Source: Eubacterium sp.
GTDB taxonomy: Bacteria > Bacillota > Clostridia > Oscillospirales > Acutalibacteraceae
Direction: 5' to 3'
Assembly (NCBI GenBank): GCA_024696725.1
Contig: JAILGO010000035.1
Coordinates: 1 to 5,403 of the forward strand
DNA: 5,403 nucleotides
The translations under genes and the position numbers were made by a program. Below are positions 1-5,403 of the stretch, piece by piece (within the stretch, counting starts at the first letter, position 1; the number at the start of each line of letters is the position of its first letter). The notes beneath the pieces are model-generated. The model saw only the letters and a program-made list of their open reading frames with translations, did not search any database and had not been told where the DNA came from.

Positions 1-35
1 AACGTTAGTCTTTTATGAAAAATGAGCATATAACG

Positions 36-65
36 TAAAATAGGCTTCGGATAACTCCGAAGCCT
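36..65 (-). terminator. Intrinsic terminator after the gene remnant
   Basis: On the minus strand AGGCTTCGG (65-57) pairs perfectly with CCGAAGCCT (50-42) around the 6-nt loop AGTTAT. It is followed by ATTTTA (41-36). The hairpin begins 5 nt after the TAG at 73-71. On the plus strand the following tail is TTAATCTATTT, less suitable. The T-run is short, so efficiency may be moderate. Positions 1-35, beyond it, show nothing I can assign. Confidence 0.65.
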
Positions 66-70
66 TTAAT

Positions 71-325
71 CTATTTCTTACTCGTTATTCTTTCAAACAT
101 CTCGTTGATTTTATCGTAATTACGGGCAAAGGATTCAGCGCTGGCGATTATCATTTCATCGGCGGTAACGAGCTCGTCGTTATTCTTGACAAGAGTTACA
201 GAAAAACAGACCGAAGCAAATCCAGATTTGTCTGGTTCATTATACCACTGTGTTCAGTAAAAAGCAAATATATGTCACAGGCTGCAGCGAGCATAGGATT
301 TGTACTTCCACATTCGTAAAAGAAA
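71..325 (-). pseudogene. C-terminal remnant of an unidentified gene, frameshifted
   Basis: From 253 to 71 the minus strand reads 60 codons ending in TAG, with protein-like composition: TQWYNEPDKSGFASV at the start, LVKNNDELVTADEM in the middle and YDKINEMFERITSKK at the end, the last part probably helical. This frame has a TGA at 256-254 and no start codon with a ribosome site. Upstream, a second frame stays open from the repeat boundary (about 325) to at least 250 (reading NPMLAAACDIYLLFTEH). A single lost base around 245-256 would join the two into one peptide of about 84 residues. The 5' part is missing and the repeat abuts the break, so this looks like a decayed gene tail. I do not recognise the family. 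The intrinsic terminator right after the TAG supports it having been a real gene end. The upstream half is less certain than the lower one. Confidence 0.5.
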
Positions 326-348
326 AAGGCTTCCCCTTGAGGGGAAGC
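318..348 (-). terminator. Intrinsic terminator formed by the end of the repeat
   Basis: Reading the minus strand, GCTTCCCC (348-341), loop TCAA and GGGGAAGC (336-329) make a perfect 8-bp stem, followed at once by CTTTTTCTTTT (328-318). This is a textbook Rho-independent terminator, oriented to end the comEC-holA-Toprim operon about 215 nt after its last stop codon. The stem belongs to the repeat; the T-tract is partly flanking DNA. Confidence 0.75.
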
Positions 349-516
349 TGTTGAGCAAAGCGAAACTGATGAGGTGGAAATAATCAAGAACAATTAAAAC
401 TTACACCTCATCCGTCTTGCCTTCGGCAATCCACCTTTTGCTCAGCCGCAGACGGCTCACCCTCTGTCAGCTATGCTGACATCTCCCTCATAGGGAGCAC
501 CTCAAGGGGAAGGCTT
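326..516. repeat. MITE-like palindromic repeat with terminal inverted repeats
   Basis: The 191-bp element begins AAGGCTTCCCCTTGAGG (326-342) and ends with CCTCAAGGGGAAGGCTT (500-516). These are inverted copies differing at one base. Inside is a chain of hairpins: GCTTCCCC/GGGGAAGC with loop TTGA (329-348), GATGAGGTG (368-376) with CACCTCATC (404-412), TTGCC/GGCAA (417-429), AGCCG/CGGCT (444-457), TGTCAGC/GCTGACA (465-481) and CTCCC/GGGAG (483-497). GAGCAAA (353-359) also pairs with TTTGCTC (437-443), so the halves fold on each other. There is no coding capacity for a transposase, so any mobility would have to be supplied in trans. I see no clear target-site duplication in the flanks. The sequence resembles short repeats I recall from gut Clostridia genomes; that resemblance is from memory, not a search. 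Confidence 0.8.
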
Positions 517-541
517 ATTATATATTAACTTCTTTATGACG

Positions 542-567
542 GACTGCCAACGGGGCGTCTTTTTATT
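542..567 (+). terminator. Possible weak intrinsic terminator reading rightwards, at the operon's 3' end
   Basis: On the plus strand GAC(T)GCC (542-548, one bulged T) can pair with GGCGTC (554-559) around the loop AACGG, followed by TTTTTATT (560-567). The stem is short and bulged. The T-run is on the plus strand, so it would stop transcription entering the operon from the left in antisense. It does not look like a terminator for the minus-strand genes, whose better stop signal is at 318-348. Confidence 0.3.
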
Positions 568-1159
568 CCGTTTCATCGTTACGGCAGAGCTTCAGGAATT
601 CTTTTTTTGTCATAGTAGTATTAATATACGTTAACAACGCTTTTGTCGAAAGAAATTCGGGAAGCTCGAGCGCTTTAAGGAGCGCTTTTTTCTTTTTCTT
701 TGAATCGGGCTTGCCGGAAAATCCGTTTTCGTACAGGTCGTACGTTGTTACGGGGTCGGGATTTTCAGAGCGCTGAGAGCTTATATCAGCGCTTTTAAAC
801 GCCTTTAAAAGCACTTCCCTGCTCATTCCCTCGACGCCGAGCTTGCCCTCCTTAGACGGCGTAGCCTTACGCTTTTCCTTACCGTAAATATCGGGGATGA
901 AAACGTTAATAATATTTTCCTTCGGTATTCCCGAGGAAATATAATTTCTAATCATAAAGCCTGCGTGGTCGGAGTCGGTAAGAATTATTACTCCGCGCTC
1001 CTTCGCAAGCTGTTTTATAAAAGCAAGGCGCTTTTTATCCTTAAATATTCCGAAGCCGTTAGTTTCGATAATAAAGGCGTCGAGTACCTCATAGAGCTTG
1101 CTTTTATCGTATTTTCCCTCAACGATTACCGCCTGAGTGAGCTTTAGCTTTTCGTCCAT
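563..1159 (-). CDS. rnmV: RNase M5-type Toprim/DUF4093 protein
   Basis: A 198-residue cytoplasmic protein close in length and layout to Bacillus RNase M5 (about 186 residues), which matures the ends of 5S rRNA precursors. The N-terminal Toprim domain (about 8-90) shows the metal-binding set: Glu14 in VIVEGKYDK, and Asp62 and Asp64 in RGVIILTDSDHAG. It also has the family strand IETNGF (31-36). KLGVEGMS (106-113) matches the KRGIGVEHAS-type segment of RNase M5, and residues about 112-195 resemble the DUF4093 C-terminal domain (DLYENGFSGKPDSKKKKKAL at 141-160, a strongly basic stretch that could touch RNA). ATG at 1159-1157 has GAGGAG 6 nt upstream inside the holA end, and the holA TGA is 2 nt before it. 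It is the last gene of the operon. RNase M5 is often near ksgA, so its place after holA leaves open a paralogue with another RNA target. Family firm, substrate inferred. Confidence 0.85.
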   Translation of the reverse strand: MDEKLKLTQAVIVEGKYDKSKLYEVLDAFIIETNGFGIFKDKKRLAFIKQLAKERGVIILTDSDHAGFMIRNYISSGIPKENIINVFIPDIYGKEKRKATPSKEGKLGVEGMSREVLLKAFKSADISSQRSENPDPVTTYDLYENGFSGKPDSKKKKKALLKALELPEFLSTKALLTYINTTMTKKEFLKLCRNDETE

Positions 1160-1161
1160 AA

Positions 1162-2193
1162 TCAGCTCCTCACCGCAAGCAGCTTCGACACGGTTTCTTC
1201 AAGTATCAGCTTACCGTCGATTCCCGTTGATTTCATTTTAACGTCAGCCTCGGACAGTAAATCCATAGACTCGCGAAGCGCGGTTACGCTCACCGACGAG
1301 GCTCTCGAGGCGGCTCGCGATATAAGAAAATCCTTTCCGCGATAGTTGAAATACTCCTTCAGCTCTTCGGGCTGAGCGCCTGCCTGCTTGGCAAGCTTCG
1401 CGCGGTATACGTCTACGTAGCTTGAATTAAGAATAGCGAGAATACTTACGGGCTCCTCCTGCTGATAAAACAAATCATTAAGAAGCTTAAAAGCCGCGTC
1501 GCCGTTTTTATTCATAATAAAATTAGAGAGGTTAAAGACGTACGCCTGAAGAGATTTTACGGCAAGGTCGTTTATATGCTTTTTCGTGATTTCGCCCGAC
1601 TGAACGTAGGCGCAGATTTTCTCGGTTTCGTTAAGCACGGTATTAAGGTCGTTCCCGACGATTCGGATAAGCTCGTCCGCCTCGGCTCTTCCGATAGAAC
1701 AGCCACGCTTCTGAGCTTTTGCGATAACAAGCTTCGCGATGTCGTAGTTACTGCGCTTTTTAAGCTCGACAGCCGCTGCGTACTTCGAAAAGAGATTAAC
1801 GAGCTTTTTATGCTTATCGTTTTTCTTCAAATCAAGCTCGACGATATCGCACCAGAAAATGAGAACGGTGCTTTCGGAGGGCTCTTTAAAATACGCCTGA
1901 AGCCTGTCGAGGTCGTCGCTTTCCTTAAACGGATAATCGTGAACGAGGACAAGGGAATACTCGCTCATCATAGGGAGCAGAGCCGCGTCCATAAGTATTT
2001 CCTCAAGGGTCGAATTCTTCTCCTCGTGGATATGAAGATTAAAGTCGCTGAAATCGGGATTAACAAGCTTTGAGCGTAGCTTATTTACATAATACTCCTT
2101 AAGATATCCCTCTTCACCGAATATTAAATACGCATTTAAAAAGCTTCCGCTTTTAATCTGAGCTTTAAGCTGCTGTTCGTCTAAATTAGGCAA
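1162..2193 (-). CDS. holA: DNA polymerase III subunit delta (clamp loader)
   Basis: A 343-residue protein of normal HolA length. Delta is the subunit of the DnaX clamp-loader complex that binds and opens the beta sliding clamp. It is a cytoplasmic AAA+-fold protein without ATPase activity of its own. Domain I starts with AYLIFGEEGYLKEYYVNKL (21-39). The AAA+ lid region carries VGNDLNTVLNETEKICAY (179-196). Domain III, the oligomerisation collar, carries VFNLSNFIMNKNGDAAFKLL (219-238), EEPVSILAIL (246-255) and the closing LLSEADVKMKSTGIDGKLIL (312-331), all typical of the family. The start is a TTG (2193-2191), chosen because GGGAGG lies 7 nt upstream, the comEC stop is 1 nt upstream, and the next in-frame Met is at residue 68. 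It lies directly after comEC, a pairing common in Firmicutes, and 2 nt before the Toprim gene. The gene should be essential. Confidence 0.96.
   Translation of the reverse strand: MPNLDEQQLKAQIKSGSFLNAYLIFGEEGYLKEYYVNKLRSKLVNPDFSDFNLHIHEEKNSTLEEILMDAALLPMMSEYSLVLVHDYPFKESDDLDRLQAYFKEPSESTVLIFWCDIVELDLKKNDKHKKLVNLFSKYAAAVELKKRSNYDIAKLVIAKAQKRGCSIGRAEADELIRIVGNDLNTVLNETEKICAYVQSGEITKKHINDLAVKSLQAYVFNLSNFIMNKNGDAAFKLLNDLFYQQEEPVSILAILNSSYVDVYRAKLAKQAGAQPEELKEYFNYRGKDFLISRAASRASSVSVTALRESMDLLSEADVKMKSTGIDGKLILEETVSKLLAVRS
1166..1171 (-). promoter_or_regulatory. Ribosome binding site of the Toprim gene
   Basis: GAGGAG on the minus strand lies 6 nt upstream of the ATG at 1159-1157. It is embedded in the last codons of holA (reading GTG AGG AGC TGA), which ties translation of the two genes together. 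Confidence 0.85.
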
Positions 2194-2194
2194 G

Positions 2195-4246
2195 TTAAAA
2201 CCTCCCTGCCGTTAAATAGTTTTTATTAAAACAATACAGAACGCTTCCGTCGCTGAGACGGATTTTTCCGTATTCATCGGTTATTTCACCGCCGCAGGCG
2301 CAGACGTCCGCGCGGGATTTTATATTATCTCCGCTTACAAGCGTTTTCGAGTCTATTTCATAAAGAACGTAGCTGAAATCTCCGCCTTTTACAAATGAAA
2401 CGGTAAACGACTCGCTGAGCTCGGCTTTATAGTTATCCGTTATAACGCTGTCGCCGAACGGACTGCTATTATCGCAGGTCACAACGCGAAGCGCGCCGAA
2501 TTCGTCATACAGCGCTTTTTCAAGCTCGTTGTTTTCACCGCAGAGCAAAAGGTCGATTTTATCTCCGTGAAGGTCGATAAAATCTCTTATTTCGTTATAG
2601 TCGCTTTTTGTTCTTACCCGGCTTACAACCGTTGCGCCTTTATAAGCCGCGGCGCTTGCTCCGCTTCGCGTAATAAGCACGTTAGCACTATTATATTGCC
2701 ATAAGGAGTTTATTGCAAGAAAAACCGCGATAAAGCATACCGAAACGCCGAGAGTTATCCCGAGCGATTTCTTCTTATACGCTATCATACCGACGGCGCA
2801 CAGAACAAGCGCCGCCGCAACGGCGTAAAACAGCTCCGTTGATACGGGAGCAGACAGAAGCCGTAACGACGCGGCAAAGCTTACCGTCTTACAGATAAGC
2901 ATATTCAGATAACAGCACAGCGTACAGAACAGTCCGCTCAGTATCCCGAGCTTACACGATATATAACAGACGAACGAAAGCACCGTCGCTGCGCTTCCGA
3001 GCGGAATTACGAAAACGTTGGATATAAGTCCCGTAAAATTAAGCCTGTCAAAAAACAAAACGCACGCGGGAAGAGTAAATACAATTACGGACACGCTAAT
3101 CATTACGCTGTGAATCAACGCTTTAAGCGCGCTCGCAAAAGGCTTCAGGGCGGCTCTTTTTACTGTGCTTAGTTTTTCGGACACAAAGCCGAGCTTCGAG
3201 CATAAATACGGATAAAGAAGAACAAGCGACAGTACCGACAGAACGCTCAACACGGCGCCCGCGTCGGTAACGGCAAACGGATTAAGACATATTATAAACA
3301 CCGCGATTCCGAGCGAATTCAGGGTATCGGCCCGCCTTTTGAATATGAGCGCGCCGAACACGCAGATTACCATAATACCCGCTCTTACCACCGAGTGAGA
3401 AAAACCCGCGAGCGCCATATAAAACAGCGAAGCGGATATTACCGCGGCTGCCGTTATCCGCTGTCCCGCGCCGAGTTTTTTAAGAATAAAACAGATTGCG
3501 CCCGTAATAACGCTTAGGTGAAGCCCGCTCACCGCAAGAATATGGGAGGCTCCCGCAAGCACGAAGCTGTTTTTAAGAGCGTACGGAAGATAGTATTTAT
3601 CCCCCGTGACGAGTCCTGCGGAAAACGCGCCCATATCAAGTCTTATTGAATTAACGAGAGTTTCGATAATATCGTTACGCAGAAGCAGAACGAAGTATAG
3701 CGGGCTGAAAACACGGGTATCGGTTATCACGGCGTCGCTTATAACGGCGCCCGTATAAATACCGTTCCCCCATTTTCCGAAGGCTTCGGCGGATGTGCTT
3801 CCGAAGGAATAAAAGGAAGCCTTAGCATTAATTACCGTATATGCTTCGGCGTTAAGCTGCGCGGCGCTTTTAACAATAAGTTTTACGCTCTGAGGCGCAC
3901 CGTTAATAAGTATTTCACGCGACCTTGCGGTATAGACGTACTTTCCGTCAGAAAACTCGGGAAGGTCGGTAATATAAAACGAAAGAACGCCTTCCTGTCC
4001 CGCAAGAGACACCGCAGGAGCAACGGCAGAATAAAATACGGTAGCATAAACAAGGCACGAAAAGAGCGCGGAGCCGATACAAAGAGGCACGGTAACCGCC
4101 TCTCTCGTCTCTTTAACGCACATGCTTGCGGCAAGAAGCACCGCAAGCGCCGTGCAGATATAAGGCAGAGCGCTTATATCAAGCCGATTAAGCAGAAACA
4201 GCGCCGTCGCCGACGAAAAGCCGATATGGGCGAAAATCCGTTTCAT
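2195..4246 (-). CDS. comEC: ComEC/Rec2-family DNA internalization membrane protein with degenerate C-terminal domain
   Basis: A 683-residue polytopic membrane protein. ComEC forms the inner-membrane channel that takes single-stranded DNA into the cytoplasm during natural transformation. Residues 1-190 form the N-terminal DUF4131-like region: hydrophobic helices at about 30-44 and 50-75, then a soluble OB-like beta segment at about 85-175. Residues about 205-510 are the Competence domain, with the hallmark HILAVSGLHLSVI (235-247), SHSVVRAGIM (283-292), NPF (322-324) and DAGAVLSVLSVLSL (328-341), and roughly ten membrane helices in all. Residues about 516-683 sit where ComEC normally has a metallo-beta-lactamase-like domain, but I see neither its HxHxDH motif nor a DTG-type strand. 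ATG at 4246-4244 starts 2 nt after the glycosidase stop. The nearest SD-like GAGG is 13 nt away, so translational coupling is likely. The stop is 1 nt before holA. Family assignment is firm; competence of the host is not shown. Confidence 0.94.
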   Translation of the reverse strand: MKRIFAHIGFSSATALFLLNRLDISALPYICTALAVLLAASMCVKETREAVTVPLCIGSALFSCLVYATVFYSAVAPAVSLAGQEGVLSFYITDLPEFSDGKYVYTARSREILINGAPQSVKLIVKSAAQLNAEAYTVINAKASFYSFGSTSAEAFGKWGNGIYTGAVISDAVITDTRVFSPLYFVLLLRNDIIETLVNSIRLDMGAFSAGLVTGDKYYLPYALKNSFVLAGASHILAVSGLHLSVITGAICFILKKLGAGQRITAAAVISASLFYMALAGFSHSVVRAGIMVICVFGALIFKRRADTLNSLGIAVFIICLNPFAVTDAGAVLSVLSVLSLVLLYPYLCSKLGFVSEKLSTVKRAALKPFASALKALIHSVMISVSVIVFTLPACVLFFDRLNFTGLISNVFVIPLGSAATVLSFVCYISCKLGILSGLFCTLCCYLNMLICKTVSFAASLRLLSAPVSTELFYAVAAALVLCAVGMIAYKKKSLGITLGVSVCFIAVFLAINSLWQYNSANVLITRSGASAAAYKGATVVSRVRTKSDYNEIRDFIDLHGDKIDLLLCGENNELEKALYDEFGALRVVTCDNSSPFGDSVITDNYKAELSESFTVSFVKGGDFSYVLYEIDSKTLVSGDNIKSRADVCACGGEITDEYGKIRLSDGSVLYCFNKNYLTAGRF
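2201..2206 (-). promoter_or_regulatory. Ribosome binding site deciding the TTG start of holA
   Basis: On the minus strand GGGAGG sits 7 nt before the TTG at 2193-2191, within the last codons of comEC. There is no ATG or GTG at a suitable distance, so this site fixes the unusual start codon. It also lets holA be translated by ribosomes finishing comEC. Confidence 0.85.
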
Positions 4247-4248
4247 TT

Positions 4249-5403
4249 CTATCCGAGAACCTCGATAAGAAATGAGAGCGTAAGCTTTTCGCCCGCTTTG
4301 ATTTTATACTTATCGCGGACGCACGCCTGTCCGGGCATATCGCCGCCGACGCCCTGCTGGGCGGAATCCACGGTAACGGTTATTCCGTTATCGCGGTTTA
4401 TCTCCTTAATATGAGTAAAGCTTTCAAGCATATCGGGCGTATAAGGAAGCGCGCTGAAAAGCACGGGCTTATCATAATACGCCGTAATTTTAATTCCCTC
4501 GCCTCTTTTATTTTCAAGAGTGAAATATCTTACGTCGGCTCTTGAGGACGCCTCCTGCGGTCTCATATAGTTATATTCGAAGTCGCCGAGAGGCATCGAA
4601 TAAAGACCGATTTTACTTCCCGTTTTTCTGTCGGGATAGCAGGGCTCGGGCCCGCGGCCGTACCAGCTGATACTGTCGTACGACTTATCGACCTCAAACA
4701 TACAGCCGAAGCGGTGAAGGTCAGCCTTAATTACCGCGCTGTGATAGACGGCTATACGCGAATCGGGATATACGGTATAGGAAATATAGGCGTTCTTAAG
4801 ATTCGGGACCTCAAGAGCCGCTTTTATCTTCACTATACCGTCCGTCTGCTCGACCTCTGTTTTAAGAGCTTTCACGGCTTTCGTCGCCTTCTGCCACTTA
4901 TAATACGGGTTAAAGTGAATAAGCGGCGGAGCGAAGTTAAGCACGTCTATATCGTTATCCGTCATCGCTCTGAAATAACAGGGACGAAGCGGCGAGGTCA
5001 GTATACTATTACCGTTTTTAATAAGCTCGACAAGCGCGCCGTTTTCAATTTTTACGGAGAAGCCGCTTCCTATAACGGTTACGCAGTTTTTATTCTTTTC
5101 GAAGCTTAACGAGCTTTGCACCGTTTCAAGCTTAGGCTTTGACGGCGAGGTGAGAATAAACTGGTCGAACGCGACTTCAGCGCCCGCCTTTAAGCCGGGC
5201 GTTTTCTTTTTAGTATGGAAGGAAACGGTTAAAACGCACTCCCTATCGGTCGGCAGAGCCGAATAATCGTAAGGAATGTCGATAATCTCCTCCTGAAGCG
5301 GAAGAAGCGCAAGCTTTTCGGTTTCGCCCGACTGAAGCTCCTCCCCCTCGCAGTCGATTCTCCATTTACATTTATAAGCCGAAACGTCGGTAAATAAGAA
5401 TCT
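4249..5403 (-). CDS. lacZ: Glycoside hydrolase family 2, beta-galactosidase (LacZ-type) C-terminal part; 5' end outside window
   Basis: The frame is open from the right edge (codon 5403-5401) to a TAG at 4251-4249, giving the last 384 residues of a protein that should be about 1000 long. A GTG at 5121-5119 is an internal Val, not the start, because LacZ-like sequence continues upstream of it. Fragment residues 1-90 look like the beta-sandwich domain before the C-terminal domain (RFLFTDVSAYKCKW start). Residues about 113-384 match the LacZ small-chain/domain 5 beta-supersandwich: FRAMTDND (144-151), SWYGRGPEPCYPDRK (246-260), RPQEASSRADVRY (281-293) and QGVGGDMPG (350-358). The catalytic TIM barrel with the two Glu residues lies outside the window, so activity cannot be judged. 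Known family members hydrolyse terminal beta-galactosides; the exact substrate here is open, because two substrate-loop positions differ from E. coli LacZ. No secretion signal can be assessed. It is the first visible gene of the operon and ends 2 nt before comEC. Confidence 0.9.
   Translation of the reverse strand, partial: RFLFTDVSAYKCKWRIDCEGEELQSGETEKLALLPLQEEIIDIPYDYSALPTDRECVLTVSFHTKKKTPGLKAGAEVAFDQFILTSPSKPKLETVQSSLSFEKNKNCVTVIGSGFSVKIENGALVELIKNGNSILTSPLRPCYFRAMTDNDIDVLNFAPPLIHFNPYYKWQKATKAVKALKTEVEQTDGIVKIKAALEVPNLKNAYISYTVYPDSRIAVYHSAVIKADLHRFGCMFEVDKSYDSISWYGRGPEPCYPDRKTGSKIGLYSMPLGDFEYNYMRPQEASSRADVRYFTLENKRGEGIKITAYYDKPVLFSALPYTPDMLESFTHIKEINRDNGITVTVDSAQQGVGGDMPGQACVRDKYKIKAGEKLTLSFLIEVLG

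Noticed and set aside
196..393. A 65-codon minus-strand frame starting inside the repeat
   Set aside because: Its first third is translated repeat hairpin and its end is out of frame with the better coding signal at 71-253. Only its middle may be part of the broken gene.
326..516. CRISPR array
   Set aside because: The palindromes differ from one another in sequence and spacing. There are no regularly spaced identical direct repeats and no cas genes nearby.
1576..2073. A 165-codon plus-strand open frame
   Set aside because: It lies wholly antisense within holA, whose family match is clear across the same bases. The protein shows no recognisable motif.
3883..4146. An 87-codon minus-strand frame inside the N-terminal part of comEC
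   Set aside because: It overlaps comEC in another frame, is rich in Arg, Leu and Phe as shifted membrane-protein sequence often is, and no ribosome site supports it.
4714..5109. A 131-codon plus-strand open frame
   Set aside because: It is antisense to the conserved LacZ C-terminal region and has no recognisable motif.
4249..5121. Reading the glycosidase as a complete 290-residue protein starting at the GTG at 5121
   Set aside because: The same frame stays open to the window edge and the extra 94 residues look like the preceding LacZ domain, so the GTG is an internal Val and the gene is cut by the window.

Overview
The window looks like a chromosomal piece from an uncultured-type gut Clostridia (Firmicutes), most likely Oscillospirales/Ruminococcaceae-like. 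This rests on four things: GAGG-type Shine-Dalgarno sites, a ComEC/HolA/RNase M5-type gene set typical of Firmicutes, mixed codon use of middling GC, and a palindrome-rich repeat of a kind I recall from gut Clostridia genomes. The taxonomic call is an inference, not something the sequence states.

Layout: every supported gene is on the minus strand, so the operon reads from right to left. It enters at position 5403 with the 3' part of a family 2 glycoside hydrolase of the LacZ type (5' end outside the window). Next come comEC (DNA-uptake channel homologue), holA (DNA polymerase III delta, clamp loader) and a Toprim/DUF4093 protein of the RNase M5 type. The junctions are 2, 1 and 2 nt, so the four genes are almost certainly co-transcribed and partly translationally coupled. 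No promoter for them is visible; it must lie beyond the right edge.

The left 562 bases hold no intact gene. From right to left they contain: a weak hairpin just after the Toprim stop codon; a 191-bp multi-hairpin repeat with terminal inverted repeats (326-516), whose distal end forms a textbook intrinsic terminator on the minus strand; the frameshifted C-terminal remnant of an unidentified gene (71 to about 325); and that remnant's own intrinsic terminator (36-65).

How the genes relate: comEC, holA and the Toprim gene are DNA/RNA housekeeping genes, while the glycosidase is metabolic and looks like an opportunistic neighbour. Two proteins depart from the textbook version. The ComEC C-terminal domain lacks the metallo-beta-lactamase metal ligands. 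The LacZ-like protein lacks the residues equivalent to E. coli Ser796/Glu797 and Trp999. I see no clearly new biological system here. The repeat with its built-in terminator next to a decayed gene is the most interesting part.
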